Assembly (NCBI GenBank): GCA_044869805.1
Contig: JBIOXV010000207.1
Location: 12,888 to 76,887 of the forward strand
From: CAWDVR01 sp044869805
GTDB taxonomy: Bacteria > Acidobacteriota > Thermoanaerobaculia > Multivoradales > SZUA-115
Length of the DNA: 64,000 nt
Direction of reading: 5' to 3'
The notes under the pieces were generated by a model. The model was not told the origin of the DNA, ran no database searches, and worked only from the letters and a program-made list of their open reading frames with translations. Both the position numbers and the translations under genes were made by a program. Numbering within the stretch: the stretch's first letter is position 1; each line of letters begins with the position of its first letter. This document shows positions 40,997-48,609 of this stretch, in pieces.

Positions 40997-43342
40997 CTAT
41001 GGTCCGGCGGCCTGCGGGCCTCGGTAGAGGGTTCGGATCATCGGGATGATGATCCGCGCGATCCCGTCACAGTAGAGGCTGACGCGCCTCAGCTCGTCGA
41101 CCTCACCTTCTTCCTCCGTTTCAGCGTTGCCATTCTTGGCCTCAGCCTTGGCCTCAGCCCTGTCCTGCAATTCCTTCTGCATTCCGAGGGCGCAGAGCAA
41201 GAGGCCATACTTGAACCAGTACTCGATGAGCGGATGGTCTTCCTCCTTCGCGCGGACGAGAGCATCTGTGAGGTATGCGTTCTTCCTGTTGGCGAAGTAC
41301 TCGAGCCCCCCGCTGTCGTCGTGCAGGATCTTGAGCGAGACCCCAGAGTCGTCGTAGTCCTTCCACTTGATCTCCGGGATGGCAAGGGTCGGCGCCTGAC
41401 TCCGAGTTCCAGGCTGGCTGCGAGGGCCGCGTTGGTTCGGCCCCGGCGGCCTCGGATCCGACTCGGGTTCGGCCACCAGAGTGAATCGGGACACGAAGGG
41501 CGAATCCCGTGTCTCAGTCTGGAGGTCCTCCACGCGGACCTCCACATCGATACGGTCGCCAGGCTTGGCGTCCCATGGGACTCGCAGCAGGGCGTTCCAG
41601 CGCCCGTTCCAGAGGTTCTGGTGCTCAACGAGGTTCGGTGGCGAGACGCTTAGCGACCCCGGTGAGTCGCTTCTCCTGAAGTAGTCGTTCACGGCATCGG
41701 TTTCGAACTCTACGCGGCACGTCAGGTTGACCGGACAGGACTTCACCAGTCCACTTGGCGGGTTCTTTGTCAGGCGGAAGTAGGTCGGGAATTTCCTCCC
41801 AGTGAAGGGGGCCTCAGGGTCGGGGCCGGCCTTGGTGATCAGCCGGTCGCCGCTCCCGAAGAGCCGTGCGAGCAAGGGGTCAGACTTCAGGAGCTCGCTG
41901 AAGAGGTTCTTGGTTTCGTCCTCGTTGCTGAGGGTGTCCTCGATCTCCTTCTTCCGGCGTGAAGCGTTGAGCTGGCGAAGGCCAGCGTGGTCCCGCAGCA
42001 CTTCCTTGAGCCGGTCGACTACCTCGTCGTAGATGTCGTTCTTCCTCACCCGGTCGCGCGACGCCATGAAGAAGTCCTCTCTTACCCCCGGGTCCATCGC
42101 TGTGCAGTCGATCGAGACGAGGAGGTGGTCCTTCAGGTAGTCCCACTTCAACCGGCGTGCGACGAAGTCCGAGGGAAGGCCGCCGTGCACCTGGCCGTTG
42201 ACGGTAAAGAACACACCGTGTGGAATGTGGCGGGGCCTCACAGATTCGCGGAACACGGCGATTCGATAGGGCAGCAGCCCGATCCCCAGGAGGTCAAGGT
42301 CCGCGTAAGCTGGGAAGCCTACTTCGACCTTCGAGTCCTCCGGCGCATCATCCGACCCGATCGTGGCCCAGATTCCGGCCACGGTCGTGCTGAAGTAGTT
42401 GGCCCGGTAATCCCGGGTCTCAGTGAGTCGGAAGGGGAGGCAGGGTGAGTGCAGGAATCGCTCGAGCTCGTAGCGTGCCTCGAGTGTCGCGATTCCCCTC
42501 CCGCCCTTCCACTCGAAGTTGTACAGCTTGACGCACGTGCCGTATGGCAGATCGAGCATGTACGGCCTGGGCTGCGCTGTGCTCCGATCCTCGGGAAGCA
42601 CCTTCACCGCCGCCGCGGCAAAGCGAGGCACTCTACCTCCCGGAGCGAGATAGACGTACATCGAGCTCGGGCGGGAGGGAGACGGCATCATGCGCCGGAC
42701 GATCGTGAACCCCCAGAGGTCCTTCGAGGAGTCTCCTGGCCGTACTGGTAGGTCTGGGTGCCTGCGCGACAGGATGAGCTGCATCTTGTGCTTACCGCAG
42801 AATGGAAGCGCGCCGGTGCCGCCGCAGTTGTACTTCCCCTGGACGAAGGGGATGCCCACCTTGTTCATGCGGATCAAGGAGAGGAAGGTGCTCGGGAACT
42901 CGTCGGGAGTCTGGCCCTCGCCCTTGTCGATGACCAAGTATGACGGAGAGGCCTTCTCGCCGAGCACGACGACGTGGAGCCTCTTCGCCAGCTCTGTCTG
43001 TTCCTTGGCCACGAGGTTGGAGAGGAGCCCATCCTTCACTTGGAAGAACTCACCGACTGCTCGGGCCATGCTCTCCGGCGCGGCCGAGCTCTTGGGGTCG
43101 ATGCCGCGCTTGAGGCACTCCGCCATCAGGAGCGCGTCGATGCCATTGACGATCTTCTCGACGAAGGCAGCGGTTGCCTCTGTCTGCTGATTCGTGACTA
43201 CCGATCGGTTGTTCGGCATGTCCCCGAGCGGATGCCAGACCTCTTCGTTCTCGAGGCCGTACCCGGCCCGGGCGAGGATCTCATCCGCGCGGTCTTCGGC
43301 TTCAGCGTGGAGCAGGTGATCGAAGAGCGTAGTCTCGTCCAT
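40997..43342 (-). CDS. GHKL (Hsp90/MutL-like) ATPase of a putative defence module
   Basis: A 781-residue protein. The N-terminal third has the Bergerat-fold ATP site: the N-box EKIVNGIDALL (E62, N66, D69), the G1 box LVIDKGEGQTPDEF (about 137-150), and the G2 lid GKYNCGGTGALPF (about 169-181). The middle is consistent with a transducer domain. A C-terminal region is beta-rich (VNLTCRVEFETDAVN, DVEVRVEDLQTETRD), then a proline/glycine linker and a charged coiled tail. There is no nuclease motif I can identify. Its ribosome site GGAGGGGG overlaps the dndB-like stop 16 bp upstream, so the two are translationally linked. By analogy with MutL/MORC-type proteins it may clamp or remodel DNA; this is inference. 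Confidence 0.7.
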   Translation of the reverse strand: MDETTLFDHLLHAEAEDRADEILARAGYGLENEEVWHPLGDMPNNRSVVTNQQTEATAAFVEKIVNGIDALLMAECLKRGIDPKSSAAPESMARAVGEFFQVKDGLLSNLVAKEQTELAKRLHVVVLGEKASPSYLVIDKGEGQTPDEFPSTFLSLIRMNKVGIPFVQGKYNCGGTGALPFCGKHKMQLILSRRHPDLPVRPGDSSKDLWGFTIVRRMMPSPSRPSSMYVYLAPGGRVPRFAAAAVKVLPEDRSTAQPRPYMLDLPYGTCVKLYNFEWKGGRGIATLEARYELERFLHSPCLPFRLTETRDYRANYFSTTVAGIWATIGSDDAPEDSKVEVGFPAYADLDLLGIGLLPYRIAVFRESVRPRHIPHGVFFTVNGQVHGGLPSDFVARRLKWDYLKDHLLVSIDCTAMDPGVREDFFMASRDRVRKNDIYDEVVDRLKEVLRDHAGLRQLNASRRKKEIEDTLSNEDETKNLFSELLKSDPLLARLFGSGDRLITKAGPDPEAPFTGRKFPTYFRLTKNPPSGLVKSCPVNLTCRVEFETDAVNDYFRRSDSPGSLSVSPPNLVEHQNLWNGRWNALLRVPWDAKPGDRIDVEVRVEDLQTETRDSPFVSRFTLVAEPESDPRPPGPNQRGPRSQPGTRSQAPTLAIPEIKWKDYDDSGVSLKILHDDSGGLEYFANRKNAYLTDALVRAKEEDHPLIEYWFKYGLLLCALGMQKELQDRAEAKAEAKNGNAETEEEGEVDELRRVSLYCDGIARIIIPMIRTLYRGPQAAGP

Positions 43343-43358
43343 TGGCGGGGTCCCCCTC

Positions 43359-44480
43359 CTACGTCCGCGCCAAGGCTTTGCCGGCCTTAGGCGCTCCAGG
43401 AGGGATCAGTCGCTGGTGCTCCCTGGCAGAGACGCTGAGGCCAAGAACGCGCTTCAGGACGGCCAGGGTTTGCACTCTCGCTTGCCGGTTCGAGACCACG
43501 GAGCCCGCGGTGATGCACACGTTGTCCCAAACGGGATTGACCTTCGAGCCGACCGACTTCCGCCAGTCGAGTTCCCGCAAGGGCTCGAGTCGCGCCTGCC
43601 AGTCACGCGGGCGCTCCTCGATGAGCGATCGCCCTGCGCCTCCGAGTGCTCGCATCACCACGGCATGTGTGTTGATCCTCTCCTGGCGCAGCTCGGGCGC
43701 CTTGAGGTCGCCAGCCGCGACCTTGCGCCAGTCGGTGATCACTGTGCTCAGGGCCGTCCAGTACTCCACTGCGAGGCTGAGCCTCAATTCGTAGTCCTGA
43801 CTGCCACGCTTATCCACTTTCTGACCAACGAGTTCCTCGTTCGCGTCGTAGAGCGTGGACAGCGTGAAGAGCTTCGGCGATCGAATCGGGATCGTGATCT
43901 TCTCCTTGTCGACCATGCCCCGGAACACGTCGACCTTCTCGGAGACATCCATGGTCAAGGCTGAGAGGTTGTCGCGGTGGTCGTAGAGGACGTCGAGCGA
44001 CTTGGACGTCTTGTGCGCGTAGCGGTTGAGATCCGTGAACATCTGTTGCAGTCGCTCGAGGTTCTCCATCGGGAACAGGAGAACCGAGATCTTGTCCTTG
44101 CCTAGGGCGGGGTTCTCCTTGATTGCTGCTGCGATGCCAGCGGACCTGTGCTGACCGTCATTGATGACCAGCTCGAGGTTCTCGAGCTCCATCTCGAGAG
44201 TGCCCAGATCCAAGTTCTCGGCGATCGGGAGGAACTTCACCTCGGAGGAGTAGGAAGCGGTGATCGAGGAGAACAGGTAGCCGTCCTCGTTATCGAGGAT
44301 GTACTTCATGATGTCGGGTACGCGACTCCTGTTCAGGACGCGCTGGGCGCGGAGCTCGGGCGTGCACTGCTCCCAGTCGTTGAAGCGGAACAACCGAGGA
44401 ACCTCGGCGAGCGACACCGAGATCGTGAAGTACTGCCGCCCGCCCATTAACCCTCGGATGGCTGGGATGAAGACCCTCAT
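43359..44480 (-). CDS. DndB-like DGQHR-domain protein
   Basis: A 373-residue protein of the DndB family. The defining motif LVINDGQHRSAGIAAAI is at about residues 105-121. FTDLNRYAHKTSKSLDVLYD and the preceding helix ENLERLQQM are further family hallmarks. DndB is known from DNA phosphorothioation loci, where it is dispensable for modification and acts as a regulator that can repress the dnd promoter. Here dndC, dndD and dndE are absent and the partner is a GHKL ATPase, so phosphorothioation cannot be assumed. The start is ATG with GGAGGG seven bases upstream. The upstream region carries a phased array of direct repeats that this protein may bind. Confidence 0.85.
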   Translation of the reverse strand: MRVFIPAIRGLMGGRQYFTISVSLAEVPRLFRFNDWEQCTPELRAQRVLNRSRVPDIMKYILDNEDGYLFSSITASYSSEVKFLPIAENLDLGTLEMELENLELVINDGQHRSAGIAAAIKENPALGKDKISVLLFPMENLERLQQMFTDLNRYAHKTSKSLDVLYDHRDNLSALTMDVSEKVDVFRGMVDKEKITIPIRSPKLFTLSTLYDANEELVGQKVDKRGSQDYELRLSLAVEYWTALSTVITDWRKVAAGDLKAPELRQERINTHAVVMRALGGAGRSLIEERPRDWQARLEPLRELDWRKSVGSKVNPVWDNVCITAGSVVSNRQARVQTLAVLKRVLGLSVSAREHQRLIPPGAPKAGKALART

Positions 44481-44497
44481 TGTTTGCCCTCCATATC

Positions 44498-44617
44498 CGA
44501 GCTCTCAACGGATGTCGCCAGAGCTGTCACGAGATAGTGTAGGAGCTGAGGATTACAAATGTCAAGAGCTGTCTGGCATGTAGTTGAGAGCTGTCAACTT
44601 GAGGTTAGAGAGCTGTA
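44498..44617 (-). promoter_or_regulatory. Six phased 9-bp direct repeats (operator array) upstream of the dndB-like gene
   Basis: Plus-strand repeats begin at 44498 (CGAGCTCTC), 44520 (AGAGCTGTC), 44542 (GGAGCTGAG), 44565 (AGAGCTGTC), 44587 (AGAGCTGTC) and 44609 (AGAGCTGTA). The spacings are 22, 22, 23, 22 and 22 bp, so all sites lie on one face of the helix two turns apart. Sequence between the repeats is not conserved. One repeat sits in the promoter spacer, others flank the -35 and the start site. This is what a cooperative repressor array would look like. Confidence 0.8.
44536..44565 (-). promoter_or_regulatory. Sigma-70 promoter of the dndB-like / GHKL operon
   Basis: On the minus strand a perfect -35 TTGACA (44560-44565) and a -10 TACACT (44536-44541) are 18 bp apart. 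Transcription would start near 44529, leaving a leader of about 48 nt with a GGAGGG ribosome site. Repeat 3 of the operator array fills the spacer and repeat 4 begins at the first base of the -35. Confidence 0.65.
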
Positions 44618-44630
44618 GGGTTAGCCACCC

Positions 44631-44722
44631 GCCGACTTCAAACAGTTCCTGAGAACGCAGGGCGATCTGTCCTACGAAGCGCTGCTCACGCGCCGCGGGC
44701 CTCGCGGCGCGTTTCGAGCCCT
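44631..44722 (+). pseudogene. Degenerate copy of the 3' half of the small gene at 39323
   Basis: In frame it reads ADFKQFLRTQGDLSYEALLT-RRGPRGAF, matching AYEQFLRSLGDLPYEELLHR-RGPRGEPF of the intact gene. By hand alignment about three quarters of the bases agree. Two bases are missing near the end, shifting the frame, and there is no start codon or N-terminal half. With the intact copy it brackets the 5.1-kb module. Confidence 0.65.
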
Positions 44723-44732
44723 TGGGTCCTCC

Positions 44733-44761
44733 TTGACGGGGATACAGGAATACGGTTTACT
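44733..44761 (+). promoter_or_regulatory. Promoter of the first vapBC pair, probably leaderless
   Basis: TTGACG and TTTACT are separated by 17 bp. The -10 ends 6 bp before the ATG of the antitoxin gene, so the expected start point coincides with the start codon. No ribosome-binding site is visible before the ATG. Confidence 0.55.
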
Positions 44762-44767
44762 GGCCCC

Positions 44768-45067
44768 ATGAAGGCTACGATCGAAGTACCGGACGATCTC
44801 TACCGCCAGGTAAAGGCAAAGAGTGCCCTCGAGGGACGAGCTGTGCGAGACGTGGCGGAGGAGCTGTTTCGCGGCTACGTGAGCCGCGAGCCTCCCCGGG
44901 CGAGCGAGGACCAGCAGGACGCTGGCACCTCCAGGACGCGGGACGAGGACCCGATGCCTCCCTGGTTCGGCGTCTTGCGGAAATACGCGCGTCGAGTCCA
45001 GCAGCACGACATGGATGCGATCCGCAAGAGCATCGCCGCGGGCGTTGCCAGGGAGCGTGGCCTCTGA
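44768..45067 (+). CDS. vapB: VapB-like antitoxin
   Basis: A 99-residue protein. The N-terminus MKATIEVPDDLYRQVKAKSA, then LEGRAVRDVAEELFRGYV, is a ribbon-helix-helix DNA-binding domain of the kind found in VapB antitoxins. The C-terminal half is acidic and flexible and then helical (WFGVLRKYARRVQQHDMDAI), fit to occupy the toxin active site. It is followed after 2 bp by the PIN-domain toxin gene. Such antitoxins repress their own promoter as a complex with the toxin; the promoter here overlaps the start codon. Confidence 0.8.
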   Translation: MKATIEVPDDLYRQVKAKSALEGRAVRDVAEELFRGYVSREPPRASEDQQDAGTSRTRDEDPMPPWFGVLRKYARRVQQHDMDAIRKSIAAGVARERGL

Positions 45068-45069
45068 AC

Positions 45070-45468
45070 GTGGGTCTCGACACCTCGGTCGTGGTGCGGG
45101 TCCTCGCGGGCGAACCGGAAGGGCTCGCTCTCGCCGCCCTACGGTTCCTGCAGGAGCGCCAGCGAGCGGGCGACCGCGTCCTGATCTCCGACTTGGTGCT
45201 CGCCGAGACCTACCACGCGTTTCAACATCACTACGGCGCCTCGAAGAAGGACACGCTGGCCGCCCTTCGAGCCTTCCTGGCGACTCCGGGAGTCGAGGGC
45301 ACGGGCGAGGCGCCGAGAGTGCTGGTCGCTCCAGGCCTGGAGTCCGCCAAGCCGGGCTTCGTCGATCGAGTCATCCATCGGGACTATCTGCGATCGGGTG
45401 CCGAGCAGGTGGCGACCTTCGAGCGAGCCTCCGCCAAGCTGATCGAGGTGGCGGTGCTGGGAGTCTGA
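45070..45468 (+). CDS. vapC: VapC-like PIN-domain ribonuclease toxin
   Basis: A 132-residue PIN-domain protein with the acidic metal-binding residues in place: D4 in MGLDTSVVVRVL, a glutamate in DLVLAETYHAFQHH, and an aspartate in GFVDRVIHRDYL, before a C-terminal helix-strand AEQVATFERASAKLIEV. VapC toxins cut tRNA or rRNA with Mg2+. It starts with GTG two bases after the antitoxin stop, typical for translational coupling. Confidence 0.83.
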   Translation: MGLDTSVVVRVLAGEPEGLALAALRFLQERQRAGDRVLISDLVLAETYHAFQHHYGASKKDTLAALRAFLATPGVEGTGEAPRVLVAPGLESAKPGFVDRVIHRDYLRSGAEQVATFERASAKLIEVAVLGV

Positions 45469-45476
45469 GCGAAGCC

Positions 45477-46748
45477 CTACCCTGGCTCCTCGAATCTCGC
45501 CAACCCGAAGAACGGATCCACCGCGCGCTCGCCGAGCACGGTGGCGGCGACGCGCTCGCCCCAGGCCGGCGCGAACTTGAAGCCGTGGCCCGAGCCGCCG
45601 CCGACCAGCCAGCAGTTCTCCGCTTGCGAGTGGCGGTCGAGGATGAAGTGCGCGTCCGGCGAGTTCTCGTACTGGCAAACGCGGGTTTCGAGGAGCGGCG
45701 AGCCGGCGAGGGCGGGAAAGCGCCGCGCCAGCAGCTCGCGCGCCCGCGCCAGCGCCGTGGCGGTGGTGACCCGCTCGCCGGCGGTGGGGTCGAAGGCCTC
45801 GCCGCGAGTGTCGTCGGCCACCTTGAAGCCGCGGTGCTCGTTTCCGGGGATGCCGTAGAAAAGCCGCTCGCCGACCTCGATCCAGATCGGCAACGAGCCT
45901 TCCTCGAAGCGCGGGTCGCCGGCCGGGGTGCCGAAGTAGAACACCTCCTGCCGCGTCGGTCGGATGCGCTCGCCGACCTCCTCGGGAAAGAGCCTCCCCA
46001 GCCACGGGCCGCAGCAGAATACGTAGGCGTCGGCCGCCAGGCGCGAGCCGTCGCCTAGCTCTACGGCCTCCATGCCGCCGGCGCCGAGCCGGCCGGGCCG
46101 CACCTCGGCCTGGCGGTACTCGCCTCCCGCGGCCACCAGTGCCTCGACCGCCGCCGCGCAGGCGCGGCGCGCCAGCAGGTAGCCGGCCCGGGGCTCGAAG
46201 AGCGCCCAGCCGATGCCCTCGAAGCGGATCTGCGGGAAGCGGCGGGCGGCCTCCGCCGCCGAGAGCTCCTCGAAGGGAAACCCCAGCTCCTGGAGGTGCG
46301 GTTGCGCGGCGCGCACGAAGTCGGCCGGCCCGCTCGCCATCCACAGCGCGCCCGTGGAATGGTAGAGGCGGCGCTGCCAGCGCGCCTCGAGCTCCTGCCA
46401 GCGGGTCAGGGCCTCGGCCGCCAGCTCGACGTAGGCGCGGTCGGCGTAGACGCCGCGGATCACCCGCGTCTCGCCGCCCGAGCTCGCCCGCGCGTTGCCC
46501 GGGCCCCAGGCGTCGAGCAGCGTGACTCGCGTCCCCCGGCGCGCCAGCGCCAGCGCCGTGAAGCTGCCGAAGGCGCCCGCGCCCACCACCACCACGTGAC
46601 GGCGCGGGCCCTGGCGCGGCTCCACCCTGGCCGCGGGCTCGGCGGCGGCTGGTCCGGCATCGCTCCGGACGGCCAGCGCCGCGGGCACCGCCGCGAGCGT
46701 GGTGAGGACGGCGCGACGGGAGAGGCCGGGGTCGGGTGTCTTGGTCAT
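45477..46748 (-). CDS. Tat-exported FAD-dependent oxidoreductase (DAO / sarcosine-oxidase-like)
   Basis: A 423-residue flavoenzyme of the DAO superfamily. The N-terminus has a twin-arginine signal (LSRRAVLTTLAAVPAALAV), implying export in folded form with its cofactor. The Rossmann FAD motif is VVVGAGAFGSFTALALARRG at about 52-71, and the C-terminal FAD segment is NCWLVGGGSGHGFKFAPAWG. The overall pattern, including YGIPG and FILDRH, is closest to monomeric sarcosine oxidase / N-methyltryptophan oxidase, which demethylate N-methyl amino acids with O2. The substrate cannot be read from the sequence. It is convergent with vapC, 8 bp apart. Confidence 0.83.
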   Translation of the reverse strand: MTKTPDPGLSRRAVLTTLAAVPAALAVRSDAGPAAAEPAARVEPRQGPRRHVVVVGAGAFGSFTALALARRGTRVTLLDAWGPGNARASSGGETRVIRGVYADRAYVELAAEALTRWQELEARWQRRLYHSTGALWMASGPADFVRAAQPHLQELGFPFEELSAAEAARRFPQIRFEGIGWALFEPRAGYLLARRACAAAVEALVAAGGEYRQAEVRPGRLGAGGMEAVELGDGSRLAADAYVFCCGPWLGRLFPEEVGERIRPTRQEVFYFGTPAGDPRFEEGSLPIWIEVGERLFYGIPGNEHRGFKVADDTRGEAFDPTAGERVTTATALARARELLARRFPALAGSPLLETRVCQYENSPDAHFILDRHSQAENCWLVGGGSGHGFKFAPAWGERVAATVLGERAVDPFFGLARFEEPG

Positions 46749-46766
46749 GACAGGCCCGCCGGTATT

Positions 46767-46849
46767 TGTCACTCCGAGCGCAGCGAGGGACTTGGGGGCG
46801 GCCCGGGCATCCGGCCCGCCCAGATCCTTCGCTTCGCTCAGGATGACAA
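46767..46849. repeat. Imperfect palindromic repeat (GAGCGAAGCGA type)
   Basis: The left arm TGTCACTCCGAGCGCAGCGA and right arm (reverse complement TGTCATCCTGAGCGAAGCGA) are inverted copies about 35 bp apart. The consensus TGTCATYCTGAGCGAAGCGA is a sequence seen scattered in many bacterial genomes, Acidobacteriota and Chloroflexota among them. It lies between a divergent oxidoreductase and a membrane protein gene. Its origin (MITE-like remnant or REP) is not settled. Confidence 0.78.
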
Positions 46850-46967
46850 TCACAATAGAGTCTAGCCTCAACTCGACCGAGCAAGGGGCCCGCGCGGAAC
46901 ATCCACCGGCGGAGCGCGTAGGGACCTGCAGAAGGTCCCGCAGGTCAATCCGACAGGAGGCCTCCCC

Positions 46968-47687
46968 ATGTCTCAGCCCTCGAAGTCGACCTCGCCCTGG
47001 GTCTGGGTGGCCGCCGGCTGCGGCTGCGCCGTGCTGGCCGGGGTGTTCGCGATCGGCGGCATGGGCTTCTTCGGCTACCGCTGGGCGAAGAAGATCGAGA
47101 GCGAGATCAGCGACCCGGACCAGCGCCGGGCCAAGGTGCTCCAGGTGCTGGGCGCCGAGCGGCTCCCCGAGGGCTACTACCCGGCGATGGGCCTGTCCAT
47201 CCCCTTCATCATGGAGATGGCGATGCTCTCGGACCACGAGCTGCCACCGGGGAAGGACTTCGGCGGCCAGGGGCACGAGATGTTCGGCGAGCGCGGGTTC
47301 ATCTACACCAAGATGATCCAGAGTGGCCGCGATCAGCAGCGCATCCAGGACTACTTCGACGGCAAGACCGACGACCTCGAAGCCCTGCGCCACGCGGGCA
47401 TGAACCTCGGGCGCGGCGAGGTGCTGCGTAAGGGATCGCTTGAGCTTGCGGGCGCCGAGGTCCGCTACGTGGCCCAGCGCAGCAATGTCTCGTTCCACTC
47501 CGGCGGTGGCGGGCGGAGCATCACCGTCACCACCCTGATCGACTGCCCCGAAGACAAGCGGATGCGACTGGCGATCTGGTTCGCTCCCGACCACACGCCG
47601 CAAGCGGAGGAGGCGCCGATCGAGTCGCTCGACCTCGCCGGCACGCCGGCACGCCGGCCGACGAGGCGGCGCTCGCCGCGTTCCTAG
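46968..47687 (+). CDS. Membrane-anchored protein of unknown function
   Basis: A 239-residue protein with a strong ribosome site (AGGAGG), a short polar N-terminus and one membrane anchor (WVWVAAGCGCAVLAGVFAIG, about 11-36). A soluble domain follows, presumably periplasmic: helical first (IESEISDPDQRRAKVLQVLG), then strands (RYVAQRSNVSFHSGGGGRSI). I recognise no family. The basic C-terminal tail RRPTRRRSPRS is unusual and may be a read-on beyond the folded part. It is convergent with the ABC cluster. Confidence 0.65.
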   Translation: MSQPSKSTSPWVWVAAGCGCAVLAGVFAIGGMGFFGYRWAKKIESEISDPDQRRAKVLQVLGAERLPEGYYPAMGLSIPFIMEMAMLSDHELPPGKDFGGQGHEMFGERGFIYTKMIQSGRDQQRIQDYFDGKTDDLEALRHAGMNLGRGEVLRKGSLELAGAEVRYVAQRSNVSFHSGGGGRSITVTTLIDCPEDKRMRLAIWFAPDHTPQAEEAPIESLDLAGTPARRPTRRRSPRS

Positions 47688-47712
47688 GGCACTTCCGGTT
47701 CTGCGGGGCTGG

Positions 47713-48609
47713 CTAGTCTTCCCCGTAGTCGATCTCCATCCGCTGGATCCTCCAGCCGGAGAGCAGCAGCAACACGGCGGAGAACACCAGCAGGCCGGTC
47801 ACTGAGATCCAGGCCGGGGTGGGATCGACCGGCAGCGCGAAGGTGCCGTCGGAGACCGGGACCGGCAGCAGCGACTTCAGGTAGTGGATGACGGAGAGCT
47901 TCTTCAGCAGCGCCGGCAGCAGGAAGTTGAGCCACTCCCAGAGGTAGATCAGGATCGCTGGCAGGATGGGGTTCTTGAGGTAGAGGCCGAGCAGCAGGAA
48001 GATGGAGCCGTAGCCCAGGCAGGCGAGCGCGATGATCCCCAGGTAGGCCGCGAGGTGGCCGAGCCCCGGCCCCTCGAAGAGGTGCTGGCGGATCGCCTCG
48101 GTGCCGAAGGGGAGGCGGAACATCAAGTAGGACACCGCCGTCGAGCCGCCGAAGAGCAGCCCCGAGGCCAGGAGGCCGGCGAGAAACTTCCCCGCCACCA
48201 GCACCTGCCGCCGCACCGGGGAGAGCAGGTAGTAGTGGAGGCTCTTGTCCAGTACCTCGCCACGGAACAGGTTGATGAACACCCAGGCGCAGCCGAAGTA
48301 AGTCACCGTGCGCAGCACCAGGCCCTCGAAGAGGCCGGCGTAGATGCCGCCCGCCCAGTGGATGGTCTCGCCGCCGATGGTCTCGTTGCGATCGATGAGC
48401 AGGGCGACCAGCGCGAAGAGAGTGGTGCCGGCCACCGGCAGCAGGGCCAGCAGGTAGAGCAGCAGGGCGCGCCGGCCGAGGAAATTCTTGCGCGCCTCGA
48501 GGCGCAGGATGGCGGCGATCTGGCGCCGCCAAAGGGCCCAGGGCCTCGGCCCGGAGGAGGGCCGCGGCGCGATGCCGCGCTTCGCCGCGGCGGTCTCGGT
48601 GGTCGTCAT
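47713..48609 (-). CDS. ABC-2 type transporter permease (second pair)
   Basis: A 298-residue protein with six hydrophobic segments (for example LLLYLLALLPVAGTTLFALV, IIALACLGYGSIFLLLGLYL, WISVTGLLVFSAVLLLLSGW) and a cytoplasmic basic N-terminus RREIAAILRLEARKNFLGRR-like. It is the membrane half of an ABC-2 exporter. It overlaps the upstream ATPase by 4 bp (ATGA). The substrate is unknown. Confidence 0.82.
   Translation of the reverse strand: MTTTETAAAKRGIAPRPSSGPRPWALWRRQIAAILRLEARKNFLGRRALLLYLLALLPVAGTTLFALVALLIDRNETIGGETIHWAGGIYAGLFEGLVLRTVTYFGCAWVFINLFRGEVLDKSLHYYLLSPVRRQVLVAGKFLAGLLASGLLFGGSTAVSYLMFRLPFGTEAIRQHLFEGPGLGHLAAYLGIIALACLGYGSIFLLLGLYLKNPILPAILIYLWEWLNFLLPALLKKLSVIHYLKSLLPVPVSDGTFALPVDPTPAWISVTGLLVFSAVLLLLSGWRIQRMEIDYGED

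Noticed and set aside
39809..44480. The methyltransferase module as an ordinary type II restriction-modification system
   Set aside because: No nuclease motif was recognised in the two partners, and a GHKL ATPase plus a DndB-like regulator is not a type II layout.
44498..44617. The repeat array as a CRISPR or plasmid origin iterons
   Set aside because: The repeats are only 9 bp with unrelated 13-14 bp linkers and there is no cas or rep gene; they surround a promoter, so operator sites fit better.
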